Counted from the first letter of the stretch, positions 26,731 through 37,439 are shown. The stretch: DNA of 51,565 nt from CAMPJM01 sp964440915 (GCA_964440915.1 CAYTTV010000024.1:1-51565), one strand, 5' to 3'. Numbers and translations: made by a program. The notes: generated by a model from the sequence alone, not told the origin.

Positions 26731-26756
26731 CAAACATATTCAATCCTGCAAAAGTA
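26731..26756 (-). promoter_or_regulatory. Two -7-like boxes upstream of cellobiose 2-epimerase
   Basis: On the minus strand TACTTTTG (26756-26749) and TATGTTTG (26738-26731) both match TAnnTTTG. They lie 46 and 28 bases before the ATG, so two start points are possible. -33 boxes are not evident. Confidence 0.4.
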
Positions 26757-26843
26757 GCCTCTTCTTTTGTGTAAACATGGGTCATTTTGCCCATTTTTAG
26801 TAGGCAGAATTCACAAACTATACGATATTGTAATGGTTTTGTC

Positions 26844-27446
26844 TTATCGCCGCTTGAGTTGAAACCAGCGGAATCCAATACTTTTAGGCGTTTCTTTCAT
26901 CAATATCTCCTCGCTTACTCTTTTCACTCCTTCTATGGTGAAAAAGGCTTTAGGATGGTATTGGTTAATGCCCGATATCAAATGTTTCAACTTTTCTCTT
27001 TTTACTACAGTAAAAACAACATTCACCTTTCCAGTTCTCCCTTCCGCATCTAGGATAGAGTAGCGATAGTCGTGGTCATGCAAAAATGTAATCAAACTGT
27101 ATACAGGTTCTCGCGTAATGAGTCTTACCACCACCCTTCCCAGTGCGAGCTTTTCTTCAATGTACATGCCCACATATGTGCCTGTGGCAAAACCAGCGGC
27201 ATAGGCAAAGTATGACCAGATATTGTCGATATTGTTAAATATTTGCCCAATAGCCAATAGCCAAATCAAAGCCTCAAAGAATCCCAGGATAGGGGCAAAA
27301 GTTTTGTTGCCACCCATCACAAATATGATCCGGATAGTAGATATGGACACATCGCATATCCGGGCAAAGAAAATCATCAGCGGCAGGATAACATAATTCA
27401 GTACTTCAGTGCTTACACCAAAATTGTTATAAAAAAAATCCTCCAT
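26844..27446 (-). CDS. UPF0316 / DUF2179 membrane protein
   Basis: A 200-residue protein. Three N-terminal helices (about residues 15-95, with FARICDVSISTIRIIFVMGG) form the DUF5698-like membrane part. The C-terminal DUF2179 domain reads VYSLITFLHDHDYRYSILDAEGRTGKVNVVFTVVKRE and resembles ligand-binding domains of YitT-type proteins. No function is established for this group. It stands alone on the minus strand. Confidence 0.85.
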   Translation of the reverse strand: MEDFFYNNFGVSTEVLNYVILPLMIFFARICDVSISTIRIIFVMGGNKTFAPILGFFEALIWLLAIGQIFNNIDNIWSYFAYAAGFATGTYVGMYIEEKLALGRVVVRLITREPVYSLITFLHDHDYRYSILDAEGRTGKVNVVFTVVKREKLKHLISGINQYHPKAFFTIEGVKRVSEEILMKETPKSIGFRWFQLKRR

Positions 27447-27538
27447 AATTACTTTTCTAATGATTAAATAGTGATAAATTAATTGTCAGCTTCCGCCTTG
27501 CTTAAGGAAGGAAGGTTGAGCGGTGAGATGTAAAAGAA

Positions 27539-27982
27539 CTAGGCACTTTTTTCATATCGGCCAGTTTTTTCGGTCACTTTTATGCGGAATACTACTGCTC
27601 TTAACCCTTTCTCCCCCGATTTGATGTGGGTAGATGGCGCCACAGTGCTGCTCATAGCATAAGGTGCAAACCGGTCAGACATAATCGCTGCGCCTTCATT
27701 TTGTTGCACTATGTCATCCAGCTCTTCGTATTCCCCCCAAGCGATCACGCTCCTCCAATTGGCCATGTTATCTATAGCATCTACCTGAAAGCATACCTTG
27801 GGGTTTTGTCGCATCATTTCTACTTTCATCCCTTCTTTAGCCCTAGCATAGATGTATCCATCATGATATACATAAGAAACAGGTACAATGTAAATCTTGT
27901 CGCCCACACTTGTGCCCAATCGGCCTACGATCTGACTAGAGAGGACATGGTCAATTTGCTTATCTGTAAGTATCCCTACCAT
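27539..27982 (-). CDS. Pyridoxamine 5'-phosphate oxidase-like FMN-binding protein (Nim-like)
   Basis: A 147-residue split-barrel flavoprotein. QIVGRLGTSVGDKIYIVPVSYVYHDGYIYARA forms the FMN-binding strands, and NPKVCFQVDAIDNMANWRSVIAWGEYEEL the second half. This matches the NimA/PNPOx-related family of Bacteroidota; some members reduce nitroaromatics, but most have unknown substrates. Naming it a resistance gene would be unsupported. Confidence 0.85.
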   Translation of the reverse strand: MVGILTDKQIDHVLSSQIVGRLGTSVGDKIYIVPVSYVYHDGYIYARAKEGMKVEMMRQNPKVCFQVDAIDNMANWRSVIAWGEYEELDDIVQQNEGAAIMSDRFAPYAMSSTVAPSTHIKSGEKGLRAVVFRIKVTEKTGRYEKSA

Positions 27983-28251
27983 AGTTATAAATTTTTGTTG
28001 TTATTTTTTAGAATTCTTTACGGCCCCAGAGCGCTATATACTTTCTTAACAAGGATACGGTGCAGCGTTTGAAGGGTTCTTTGTCATGCATAAAGTAAAA
28101 CAATTTGAGGGGAATGCCCTAGAGAATTGGGTGATAAAGCTCGGCGGAACAAGTTGCATGGATTTTCGTAAATTGCACGACCGGTAACAATCCTGCCAGC
28201 CTTCATGAGCAAGAGGGGAAAAATGAAATACCACTATTTATACAATACACG

Positions 28252-29571
28252 ATGGGAAAGGAAGCACAAACTTTTGAGGATTTTAAATTAAACAAGCAAA
28301 TTTTGCAGGCTGTGGCCGAAATGGGTTATGAGTCCCCGAGCCCGATCCAAAAAAGTGCTATTCCATTGATTATGGCAGGTCACGACTTATTGGGTATTGC
28401 CCAAACAGGCACAGGCAAGACAGCCGCTTTTGTGCTGCCTTTGCTCATGAAAATAAGGTATGCGCAAGGCATGGATCCTCGAGTACTGATTTTGGCCCCG
28501 ACAAGAGAGCTTGCTATGCAGATAGATGATAATGTCAAAAGCCTTTCGGCCTATTGCGATATCAGGCATGCATGTATTTACGGCGGTACAGGCACAAAGG
28601 CACAGATAGAAGCCATAAGGGCGGGAGTAGATATCCTTACGGCTACACCTGGACGGCTTATGGATCTGTATAGGCTAGGAGAAGTTAAATTAAGGAAAAT
28701 AAACACGTTGGTTTTGGATGAAGCCGATAAAATGATGGATATGGGCTTTATGCCTCAAATTCGAAATCTTCTTGAGGTGATACCGACCAAGCGACAAAAT
28801 TTGCTCTTTTCGGCTACTATGCCCCCAAAGGTGGTGGGGCTTTCCGAAGAGTTTCTCGAGTTTCCTGAAACAGTAGCCATTACACCGCAAGCCACACCAG
28901 TTGAAACTGTAGACCAAGTGATGTACAAGGTGCCGAACTTCCGGACAAAAATCAATCTCCTGCAACATTTGCTACTGGACGAAAAGGTTTTCAACAAGGT
29001 GATTGTTTTTGTAAGGACCAAAGAGGGCGCAAACAATATCTTTAAATTTCTGCAGCGGAAAATTGATGGAGAAGTAAGGGTCATTCACGGTAACAAAGAC
29101 CAGAATGCGAGAATAAATGCCATGGATGACTTCCGTCAAGAAGAAAATAGCATAAGGGTGTTGGTGGCTACTGATGTCGCCTCTAGGGGAATTGATATAC
29201 GTCAGGTAAGCCACGTTGTTAATTTTGACGTGCCAGTGGTGTATGAAGACTATGTGCACCGTATAGGAAGAACAGGCCGTGCCAGCCAGAGTGGGTCAGC
29301 CATTACTTTTGTAAATGCTGCCGAAGAGCACCACTTGGAAGAAATTCAAAAGATCATCCGTCAACAAATACCACAAAAACCTATTCCAGAAGAGGTGTCT
29401 ATCGTGCCTACAAGTTTTGAAGAGGGCCAGACTATGGCCAAAGCCATAGATGCTCAAAGAAAGAAGGCTGATCCTACATTTAAAGGCGCCTTTCATGAGA
29501 AAAAAAGAGATTTTGGTAAAGCAAGTACAGTACGTAAAGCAAAACCGAAACGAAAGAGCAGTAGAAAGTAA
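28252..29571 (+). CDS. DEAD-box RNA helicase (RhlE-like)
   Basis: A 439-residue ATP-dependent RNA helicase. Motifs in order: Q motif (SPIQKSAIP), Walker A AQTGTGKT, PTRELA, TPGR, DEAD in VLDEADKMMD, SAT in LFSATMP, then the second RecA domain with VATDVASRGID and HRIGRTGR. A basic Lys/Arg tail (last about 40 residues) likely binds RNA. Such helicases act in ribosome assembly and RNA decay. The 269 bases upstream hold no gene that I can support. Confidence 0.95.
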   Translation: MGKEAQTFEDFKLNKQILQAVAEMGYESPSPIQKSAIPLIMAGHDLLGIAQTGTGKTAAFVLPLLMKIRYAQGMDPRVLILAPTRELAMQIDDNVKSLSAYCDIRHACIYGGTGTKAQIEAIRAGVDILTATPGRLMDLYRLGEVKLRKINTLVLDEADKMMDMGFMPQIRNLLEVIPTKRQNLLFSATMPPKVVGLSEEFLEFPETVAITPQATPVETVDQVMYKVPNFRTKINLLQHLLLDEKVFNKVIVFVRTKEGANNIFKFLQRKIDGEVRVIHGNKDQNARINAMDDFRQEENSIRVLVATDVASRGIDIRQVSHVVNFDVPVVYEDYVHRIGRTGRASQSGSAITFVNAAEEHHLEEIQKIIRQQIPQKPIPEEVSIVPTSFEEGQTMAKAIDAQRKKADPTFKGAFHEKKRDFGKASTVRKAKPKRKSSRK

Positions 29572-29786
29572 AAGCCATTAGTAACGGATTCTATATACAT
29601 CCTGCCAAAGGAAACACAACAAAATGTTTTTAGAACTTCCCATTGTATGATGTTAACTTTTTGATCTAAATTTGCATTTTGGTTTCTAACAAAACGCAAC
29701 ATTCATTCATCTCTATTGTTTCTTGAAACATGTTTAAGTACTGGTTTGATTTTTGTGTTGCTACCTAGATAACCAGATAGCCGAGG

Positions 29787-29794
29787 TAATTTTG
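29787..29794 (+). promoter_or_regulatory. -7 promoter box of the exporter/antiporter pair
   Basis: TAATTTTG matches TAnnTTTG and lies 26 bases before the ATG at 29821. No -33 box at the usual distance. Confidence 0.45.
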
Positions 29795-29820
29795 CACGGC
29801 AGATATTTTTTGATAAAACA

Positions 29821-30288
29821 ATGTTAGAAATACTTATATATACCTTCCTTTTGAGCATGTCTCCTTTTGGAGAAGCCAGGGTGGGAATCCCATACGGCAT
29901 TTTGAATGACATCCATATTGTTTGGGTTTTTGTGATAGGACTTATTGGGAATCTACTTATTTTTCCACTTTTCATGTGGCTCATTAATACTTTTGATAAA
30001 AAATTGTGGGCTTTTCGCCCTTACAAAAAAGGTGCGCTATTCCTTTCCAAAAGAGCCAAAAAGGGGATTAATAAAGAAAAGAATAAACAATTTGGCTTTT
30101 TGGCGCTTATGATTTTTGTAATGGTACCATTTCCAGGCACTGGTGCTTACATGGGTACCATTGCCGCTTTTGTTACCAAGATGGAGCGGAAAAGAGCATT
30201 TTTAGCCGTAAGTTTAGGGGTTTTGATTTCATGTATTATTATGACTGTTGGCGCTCATTTTGGCAATATTGGCCTCGATCTTTTATAA
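29821..30288 (+). CDS. Small multi-drug export family membrane protein
   Basis: A 155-residue polytopic protein with about four helices. The family signatures are SMSPFGEARVGIPYGI near the N-terminus and FVMVPFPGTGAYMGT near residues 99-113. The family name refers to putative drug export and is not proof of function. It is followed after 18 bases by a Ca/Na antiporter gene, so the pair is likely co-transcribed. Confidence 0.82.
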   Translation: MLEILIYTFLLSMSPFGEARVGIPYGILNDIHIVWVFVIGLIGNLLIFPLFMWLINTFDKKLWAFRPYKKGALFLSKRAKKGINKEKNKQFGFLALMIFVMVPFPGTGAYMGTIAAFVTKMERKRAFLAVSLGVLISCIIMTVGAHFGNIGLDLL

Positions 30289-30306
30289 ACTTCACCTCAA
30301 TCTATT

Positions 30307-31263
30307 ATGGTTTTAACCGTACTGTTGCTATTTCTAGGTTTTGCATTATTGATCAAAGGAGCCGATTATTTAGTCAAAGGGGCTTCGGCTTTAGCTCGAA
30401 AGTATAATGTGTCAGAGTTGGTAATAGGGTTGACTATAGTAGCCTTGGGTACCTCTGCTCCTGAGTTGGTGGTCAGTGTCGTATCAAGTACTAAAGGGTT
30501 GAACGAGGTGGTTTATGGAAACGTGATTGGAAGTAACATATTTAATCTCTTTCTTATATTAGGTGTTTCAGCTGTTATTTATCCCATAGTGGTTCAGAGG
30601 TCTACCATAAAAGTAGAAATTCCCTATTCTCTTTTAGCCATTGTGTTGGTCTTCATCTTGGTAAATGATGAATTTCTATGGGGGATTGAAAACTATTTTA
30701 GTAGGATCGATGCCTTTATTCTCCTGATTTTCTTTTCCATTTTCATGTTTTATGTGTTCAAAAATATGAAACGTGACCCCGAAGCTACTGTTGTTGTAGA
30801 AAAACAAAACTACTCTGGGTGGATAATGACTTTTATGATAATAGGGGGATTGTTGGGCCTGGTTTTTGGCGGACAATTGGTTGTTGATAATGCAGTAGTA
30901 ATAGCTAGAAGCTTTAATTTGAGCGATAAGTTGATTGGACTTACAATTATCGCCGCAGGCACTTCGCTGCCAGAGCTGGCTACCTCTGCTGTAGCTGCTT
31001 TTAGAAAAAATAGTGACATATCGATAGGGAATGTTGTAGGCTCCAATATCTTTAACCTGCTTTTTGTATTGGGAATAAGCGGCTTGATCAACCCTATGGA
31101 TTACAATGCTAATCTGAATACAGATATTTACGTGCTCATGGCAGGTACCGTCCTGCTTTTTGTATTGTTTTTGGGCAAAACCAGCAAACTCACCAGAGGG
31201 GAAGCGGTAATTCTGCTGGTGAGCTATGTTGTCTATGTGGCATTTCTTATTTGGCGCGAATAA
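30307..31263 (+). CDS. Calcium/sodium antiporter (CaCA family, YrbG-like)
   Basis: Ten-helix cation exchanger of 318 residues with two inverted alpha-repeats. The first repeat has ALGTSAPELVVS and YGNVIGSNIFNLFLILG; the second has AAGTSLPELATS and IGNVVGSNIFNLLFVLG. The acidic residues of the PEL motifs bind the cation. Exact ion pair is inferred from family. Confidence 0.93.
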   Translation: MVLTVLLLFLGFALLIKGADYLVKGASALARKYNVSELVIGLTIVALGTSAPELVVSVVSSTKGLNEVVYGNVIGSNIFNLFLILGVSAVIYPIVVQRSTIKVEIPYSLLAIVLVFILVNDEFLWGIENYFSRIDAFILLIFFSIFMFYVFKNMKRDPEATVVVEKQNYSGWIMTFMIIGGLLGLVFGGQLVVDNAVVIARSFNLSDKLIGLTIIAAGTSLPELATSAVAAFRKNSDISIGNVVGSNIFNLLFVLGISGLINPMDYNANLNTDIYVLMAGTVLLFVLFLGKTSKLTRGEAVILLVSYVVYVAFLIWRE

Positions 31264-31456
31264 AATATACCATGGAGGTTTTTCCTTTGGCTGGATTGGA
31301 TAATGATGAATATGGGCAATTGCATTTTATTCCTCATGCTATAGCTATTTTGAATTAGGCATATTTTTTAGCGAGATTGTCATTGCTACAGGAGTTTTGC
31401 CAATTCTTTATTAAATTCCCGCTTGAACTTACTCATATTAATCTTGAACGATTCTC

Positions 31457-33127
31457 ATGAAAAAAATTCTCCTACTATTGACATTGCCTTTTTTAGCTTT
31501 CATTAACGGTTGTGACTCTAATAAATCAACACAAGAAAATCGTCCATCCATACCTGATTCCACTTCACTCAGGGCAATTGATGCCGAAGGATTTGGTCGG
31601 CACATTCAAATTCTTGCCTCTGATGAGTTTGAAGGTAGAATGCCCTTTACTGCTGGAGAAGAGAAAACAATTGAGTACTTGAAAAAAGAGTTTGAGCAAT
31701 TGGGCTTGCAGCCGGGCAATGGCGATAGTTTTTTTCAGGAAGTACCCTTGATAGAAATCAACTCAATGCCACAAGGGCAGATGTCCATTCAAGGTGCCAA
31801 TGGCCAGCTGGATCTCAACTACCTTGACGATTATGTGGCGCTTTCTAGAAGGGTGAAGGAAACCATTCAAGTAACGAACTCCGAATTGGTTTTTGCCGGA
31901 TATGGAGTGGTAGCGCCAGAGTATGGCTGGAATGATTACGAAGGCCTCGACGTAAAAGGGAAAACCGTTTTAGTGCTTGTAAATGATCCGGGCTTTGCAT
32001 CATCCGATTCAACACTTTTTAGAGGCAAAGCCATGACGTATTATGGCAGATGGACTTATAAATATGAGGAAGCTGCTAGGCAAGGAGCTGCAGGCTGCAT
32101 CATCATACACGATACAGCCCCAGCAAGCTACCCATGGTCGGTTGTGCGCAACGGCTGGTCTGGCCCAAGCATGTACCTAGAAGCAGAAGATAGCAATATG
32201 TCAAGAGCAGCCATGGAAGGATGGGTTACTTTGCAAGCCGCAAAATCCATTTTTGAACTTGCAGGCCAACCTGAGAACATCATGGAAGATGCTGGTCAAA
32301 GGGGGTTCCAACCTGTAAGTCTCGGATTAAACGTTTCATTGACCATTGAAAATGCTTTCAAAAAATCTGTTTCTAACAATGTACTGGCACTTTACCCTGG
32401 TACAGACCAAAAAGAGGAATACATTATATACACCGCCCATTGGGATCATTTGGGAATAGGAGAGCCTGTTGACGGGGACTCTATCTATAATGGTGCCATT
32501 GACAATGCTACTGGCACGGCAGCATTGCTGGAAATAGCGGAGGCATTTACCAAACAGAAGGAAAAGCCTAAAAGATCTATTTTGTTTCTTGCAGTAACTG
32601 CTGAGGAACAAGGCCTTTTGGGCTCGGAATATTATGCCACTAATCCCGTGTTTCCCTTAAACAAGACCGTAACTGTGCTCAATATGGACGCATTGAGCAG
32701 CTATGGGCCTACAAGGGACGTGATTGTTATAGGACATGGACAATCAGAACTGGATGAGTATGCACAAGAAGTGGCAGAATTGCAAGGTAGGTTTATTGTG
32801 CCAGACCAAAATCCTGGTGCTGGCTACTTTTTCCGGTCCGATCATTTTAGCTTTGCTAAGGAAGGCGTGCCTGCCCTATATTCAGAATCAGGAATCGAAT
32901 CGGTGGAGGAAGGAAAATCCTTTGCCAAGGAAGCGGAAGCCTATACTGCTAGCCACTATCATGCCCCATCTGATGAATACAATCCCGATGAATGGGATCT
33001 TTCTGGGATGGTTCAGACGGCTCAGTTTATGTATACTATTGGTTATAAACTTAGCATAAATGATGACTTTCCTCAGTGGAAGGAGGGCTCAGAATTTAAA
33101 GCCAAACGAGAGAGTTATATGCCATAG
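31457..33127 (+). CDS. M28 family zinc aminopeptidase lipoprotein with PA insert
   Basis: A 556-residue secreted peptidase. The N-terminus is a lipoprotein signal ending FINGC (Cys19), so it is probably bound to the outer or inner membrane. A PA-like domain occupies about residues 130-270. The M28 metal site is complete: His328 (TAHWDHLG), Asp349 (GAIDNATGT), Glu383-Glu384 (TAEEQGLLG), Asp411 (NMDALSS) and a late His at 500-502 (ASHYHAPSDE). It likely trims peptides outside the cytoplasm. It stands alone in its transcription unit. Confidence 0.93.
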   Translation: MKKILLLLTLPFLAFINGCDSNKSTQENRPSIPDSTSLRAIDAEGFGRHIQILASDEFEGRMPFTAGEEKTIEYLKKEFEQLGLQPGNGDSFFQEVPLIEINSMPQGQMSIQGANGQLDLNYLDDYVALSRRVKETIQVTNSELVFAGYGVVAPEYGWNDYEGLDVKGKTVLVLVNDPGFASSDSTLFRGKAMTYYGRWTYKYEEAARQGAAGCIIIHDTAPASYPWSVVRNGWSGPSMYLEAEDSNMSRAAMEGWVTLQAAKSIFELAGQPENIMEDAGQRGFQPVSLGLNVSLTIENAFKKSVSNNVLALYPGTDQKEEYIIYTAHWDHLGIGEPVDGDSIYNGAIDNATGTAALLEIAEAFTKQKEKPKRSILFLAVTAEEQGLLGSEYYATNPVFPLNKTVTVLNMDALSSYGPTRDVIVIGHGQSELDEYAQEVAELQGRFIVPDQNPGAGYFFRSDHFSFAKEGVPALYSESGIESVEEGKSFAKEAEAYTASHYHAPSDEYNPDEWDLSGMVQTAQFMYTIGYKLSINDDFPQWKEGSEFKAKRESYMP

Positions 33128-33245
33128 ACAAGTAATGGATTGAGGTGGGTGTCATTTTTTCTATCATCATCGCTCGCTTTCTTCTTTTTGATCAGCAATG
33201 TATATCTTTAAAAAATCTCTATATTTATTGAAATGAAAGGCAAAT

Positions 33246-36200
33246 ATGGAGCGATTCTTTTTGTTATGGATTCTTTTGGGATGTGCCGTTCATGGTATAT
33301 GTCAACCTTCCAGCCTGGCCGAAAAGGATATTGTATTTGAACATCCTGACCCTGTGCTCGGACTGTCACAACAGTCCATCAATTGCATGATCCAAGATAG
33401 CGATGGGTTCTTATGGATTGGCACGTGGACAGGCTTGATCTTGTATGATGGATATACTACTACAGTATTCCAGTCCAATAGTTCATCCACTTCTGCACTT
33501 AGAAGCAACAAAATAACAACCTTATTCGAGGATAGAGATGGCTACATTTGGGTAGGCACCATGATGGGAGGGATCTATAAATATGACAAAAGTACACATA
33601 CCTTTACCAGCTATCAGTATAACCCCATGGATGGTAACAGCCTCAGCAGTAATAATGTATGGAGCATTGTCCAGGATAGCCAAGGGAAGTTGTGGATAGG
33701 CACAGAAAATGGGCTCAACCATTTTGATCCTCAAACTGGCATTGCTGTACGGTTTTATGCCGACCCACAAGATAGCAATAGTCAGATTTTCAACTTTGTC
33801 ACTTCTCTTTATATTGATCATAGCAGCAATTTGTGGGTAGGAACAGAAAGAGGCGTAAGCAAGCTCGATCTTACCGATCCTCAAATGCACTTCGAGCGCT
33901 ATTATTATGCCGGTGACGAAGAAAGTGCAGAGCTCCATAACTATGTCTATAAAATCACAAGTTATTTTGATGAGGAGGACAATGAAATCATCTCTTGGAG
34001 TACCAAAAAAGGCCTTAAGGTATTAGAGGGCAACAGGATTTCTAATTATCAAATGGAAGAACGGGAGGCTGGGTTTAACTTTTTCCGAACCTTGTATACA
34101 TACCAAAATAGTGGCAACTATCTCCTCCTTGGGTCGGAAATGGGTATGAGTATTTTTGATCCGAAGCGCAAAGCATTTATACGCTTTTTTGGCAACTTCG
34201 ATAAGCAGGTGAACCTGAGTCATAATACAGTTACCGCTGTGTTTATTGACAAAACAGGCGTTTTGTGGATAGGCACAAAAAAAGGGATCAACAAATTCGA
34301 TACCTATAATAAAAACTTTGATTTATATCTTACCGATTCTTTCGACCCTACCAAGAGTATTATAACCGGTATCGAACAATCGACTTCTGGAAACCTTTGG
34401 GTAAGTACAATGGGCGGGGGCTTATATCATTTTAACCCCTTGACTCAAACATTAGAGGAAGGGGCATCTCGCTTTAAACGATACAAGTTAAAAACCGCCG
34501 TAGAGGACGATTTTGCTGCATTTGTTCAGAAATTGTATACGGACAGCAAGGGTAATATATGGATAGGGAGTGCCGGATCAGGGGTATATATGTTCAATGA
34601 AAAGAATATTCAACGAAGGTCTTCCTCTATCATCGATTTTAAAAATTTCCGTATGGGAGAAGGGGACCAAAGGCAATATCTGTCTGATAATTATATCATG
34701 GCATTTTGGGAAAGTAAAGATGGAGGCATATGGGTAGGCACATGGAGCGGCGGAATCAACAAAATAATGCCTGATGGCCAAATAGTTCGGTACCAACAAG
34801 AGGCTTTTACGCAAGTGCCCATTGTGGCGCTTTATGAAGACAATTCGGGATTCTTATGGATAGGTACGAGAGGCAAAGGGCTTTTAAAAGCCTCTCTGAA
34901 AGATAATGCAATAATTGAATGGCAAACCTATACCAGCCAAACTTCCATGAGCATCAGCAATGATTTCATCAATGTGATTTATGAGGATAATAAAGGGAGG
35001 GTATGGATCGGCACAGAAGGTGGACTCGATTATTTCGACAGACGACGAAACGCTTTTAAAACAGTTGAAATTAAAGATCGAGAATCTCCAGATGTAGTGG
35101 TAAGTCTATTACAAGATGAAGATGGTAACATTTGGTATGCGCATTGGAATGGTATTACTGTATTAGATACCAACGATGAAAATTATAAGGTGATAAATGA
35201 TTTTGATATTAAGGATAGGATACAAGGCGGATTCTTTTATAACGGCGTTTCCTTAAAAGACAGTCGAGGTAACTTATACTTTGGTGGGGCGAATGGGTTC
35301 AACATATTATATCCCGACAAGATTAATACCAATCCATTTCAGCCCACGATTCGTCTGAGGGATTTCCGTATTTTCAATGACCCCATCCATATCAATACAC
35401 GGTATCATGGCCGCCCTATTCTAAAAAAGCCACTGTCACAAACGGAGGCAATTTCCCTAAAGCATTTTGAGAATTCTCTATCATTGGAATTTTCCGCTTT
35501 GCATTATTCTGCTCCCGAGAAAAATAAGTACGCATACAGATTAAAAGGCTTCGAAGAAAACTGGAAATACACAGATGCGAATAGGCGATATGCCAACTAT
35601 ACCAACCTGCCTTTTGGCGATTATGTGTTTGAGGTAAAAGCAAGCAATGGTGATGGCGTATGGACAAATGAAGTTAGGAAATTGATCATCCATATCGCAC
35701 CACCATGGTATCGCACCTGGTATGCTATTGTGGGCTATGTCTTGATGGTGTTTATGGTGCTGTATTTTTTTAGAAAGTTTATCATCATGCGGACCAATTA
35801 TATCAATGATATTCGCATAGAGCGAATGAATAGAGAGAATATTGAGAAATTGAATAAAGCTAAACTTCAATTTTTCACCAATATTTCCCATGAGTTCAGA
35901 ACGCCATTAACGCTCATTCTCGGGCCTTTGGAAAAAATAATGAGTTATGGAGAAGGAGAGACTGACTTTAAGGAACACTTAGGAACAATCAATAGAAATG
36001 CACAACGACTCCTTCGGCTTGTCAATCAGTTGTTGGATTTCAGAAAGGCGGAAGCTGGCAAGCTCAAACTGCGAGTGTCTGAAGGCAATATCGTCGAATT
36101 TATCAAGGAGCTTAAACTTTCCTTCGAAGGCTTGGCCGAAAGGAAAAGGATTAAATTCGATTTTAAAGCTTCAGCCGATATTATCCTGCTGTGGTTTGAT

Positions 36201-37409
36201 CCCGACCAATTTGAAAAAATTCTTTATAATTTATTGTCCAATGCTTTCAACCATACGCCGGAGGGTGGCACGATCACGATAGGGGCCATAGCATCAGACG
36301 ATACATTGGAAATATTTGTCGAAGATAATGGTAGCGGCATAAAGCCAGAAAACTTCAAAAGCATTTTCAAAAGGTTTAATTCTAATGACACCATGAGTCA
36401 GAGTACGGGCATAGGCCTTGCCTTGACGAAGTCCTTGGTAGAAATGCACTGCGGCCATATTAAAGTAGATAGCGTGGAGCATGAATATTCCCGATTTACT
36501 GTCAAGCTGCCTTTAGGAAGAGGGCATTTTAAAGATTCAGAGATAGCCAAGACGCCAACGGCCCCATCTTTTGTAAAAGGCGCAGAGGAATATGCCGAAT
36601 ATTCCCAAACAATAGCCAGTAATTCGACCCATGCAACAGGCAAAAAGATTTTAATAGTAGAAGACAATGCAGAAGTGAGGGCTTTTATTCGTTCTATATT
36701 TGCCTCGAATTATGAAATTTTGGAAGCAGAAAATGGTCGTGAGGGTTTGGCTGTGGCAGAAGCGGAATCTCCAGAAGTGATTCTGAGCGATGTGATGATG
36801 CCCGGTATGGATGGCTTAACCTTTTGCAAGCATATTAAAGAAAATGTGAGGACCTCTCATATCCCAATAATTCTTCTGACCGCAAGGACCTCTTTAATTG
36901 CCCAGTTGGAAGGGATGGAAAATGGTGCTGACGACTATATTACGAAGCCTTTTAATGCCCAACTGTTACAGCTTAAGATCAGGAATCTGATAGAATCAAG
37001 GGAGCAGTTCAGGAGGTTGTTTAGCGATAATGAAACGCTGAAGCTTGAGCCAAAAAAGGTCACCCTTACCTCTGCTGATGCTGATTTTATTCAGATAGCC
37101 TTGGATAGCATCGAACTCAATATGTCGAATTCTGAGTACAGCGTGGAAGAATTTGGCAAAGATGTGGGCATGAGCCGCATGCAGTTGTATAGGAAATTAA
37201 AAGCACTGACGGGCATGTCAGCCAATGAGTTTATCCGTTCTATTCGGCTAAAAAGGGCCGCACAGCTTTTATCCCAGAATCAGCTGACAGTAGCGGAGGT
37301 TACTTATGAAGTAGGCTTCACCGATCTCCAATATTTCAGAAACTGCTTTAAGAAACAATTCGGCACAAACCCTTCGGAATACGGAAAAACTTCGGAAAAA
37401 ATCCAATAG
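33246..37409 (+). CDS. Hybrid two-component regulator (HTCS) with Reg_prop propeller
   Basis: One polypeptide of 1387 residues senses a periplasmic ligand and regulates transcription. Domains in order: signal peptide (1-19); about a dozen two-component-propeller repeats with W-[IV]-G-T motifs (about 40-700); Y_Y_Y domain (about 760-825); one transmembrane helix (about 826-846); HisKA with His882 in NISHEFRTP; HATPase with NLLSNAFNH and VEDNGSGI; receiver with Asp1182 in ILSDVMMPGMDG; AraC-type HTH (about 1285-1385). HTCS proteins usually detect oligosaccharides and switch on neighbouring glycanase genes. The GH5 mannanase starts 113 bases downstream, so mannan oligosaccharide is the best guess for its ligand. 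Confidence 0.95.
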   Translation: MERFFLLWILLGCAVHGICQPSSLAEKDIVFEHPDPVLGLSQQSINCMIQDSDGFLWIGTWTGLILYDGYTTTVFQSNSSSTSALRSNKITTLFEDRDGYIWVGTMMGGIYKYDKSTHTFTSYQYNPMDGNSLSSNNVWSIVQDSQGKLWIGTENGLNHFDPQTGIAVRFYADPQDSNSQIFNFVTSLYIDHSSNLWVGTERGVSKLDLTDPQMHFERYYYAGDEESAELHNYVYKITSYFDEEDNEIISWSTKKGLKVLEGNRISNYQMEEREAGFNFFRTLYTYQNSGNYLLLGSEMGMSIFDPKRKAFIRFFGNFDKQVNLSHNTVTAVFIDKTGVLWIGTKKGINKFDTYNKNFDLYLTDSFDPTKSIITGIEQSTSGNLWVSTMGGGLYHFNPLTQTLEEGASRFKRYKLKTAVEDDFAAFVQKLYTDSKGNIWIGSAGSGVYMFNEKNIQRRSSSIIDFKNFRMGEGDQRQYLSDNYIMAFWESKDGGIWVGTWSGGINKIMPDGQIVRYQQEAFTQVPIVALYEDNSGFLWIGTRGKGLLKASLKDNAIIEWQTYTSQTSMSISNDFINVIYEDNKGRVWIGTEGGLDYFDRRRNAFKTVEIKDRESPDVVVSLLQDEDGNIWYAHWNGITVLDTNDENYKVINDFDIKDRIQGGFFYNGVSLKDSRGNLYFGGANGFNILYPDKINTNPFQPTIRLRDFRIFNDPIHINTRYHGRPILKKPLSQTEAISLKHFENSLSLEFSALHYSAPEKNKYAYRLKGFEENWKYTDANRRYANYTNLPFGDYVFEVKASNGDGVWTNEVRKLIIHIAPPWYRTWYAIVGYVLMVFMVLYFFRKFIIMRTNYINDIRIERMNRENIEKLNKAKLQFFTNISHEFRTPLTLILGPLEKIMSYGEGETDFKEHLGTINRNAQRLLRLVNQLLDFRKAEAGKLKLRVSEGNIVEFIKELKLSFEGLAERKRIKFDFKASADIILLWFDPDQFEKILYNLLSNAFNHTPEGGTITIGAIASDDTLEIFVEDNGSGIKPENFKSIFKRFNSNDTMSQSTGIGLALTKSLVEMHCGHIKVDSVEHEYSRFTVKLPLGRGHFKDSEIAKTPTAPSFVKGAEEYAEYSQTIASNSTHATGKKILIVEDNAEVRAFIRSIFASNYEILEAENGREGLAVAEAESPEVILSDVMMPGMDGLTFCKHIKENVRTSHIPIILLTARTSLIAQLEGMENGADDYITKPFNAQLLQLKIRNLIESREQFRRLFSDNETLKLEPKKVTLTSADADFIQIALDSIELNMSNSEYSVEEFGKDVGMSRMQLYRKLKALTGMSANEFIRSIRLKRAAQLLSQNQLTVAEVTYEVGFTDLQYFRNCFKKQFGTNPSEYGKTSEKIQ

Positions 37410-37439
37410 ACAAGGTTTCTATCCTAAACGTGCTATTTA

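Noticed and set aside
27539..27982. Nitroimidazole resistance gene
   Set aside because: Only the split-barrel FMN fold is visible; most family members are not resistance determinants.
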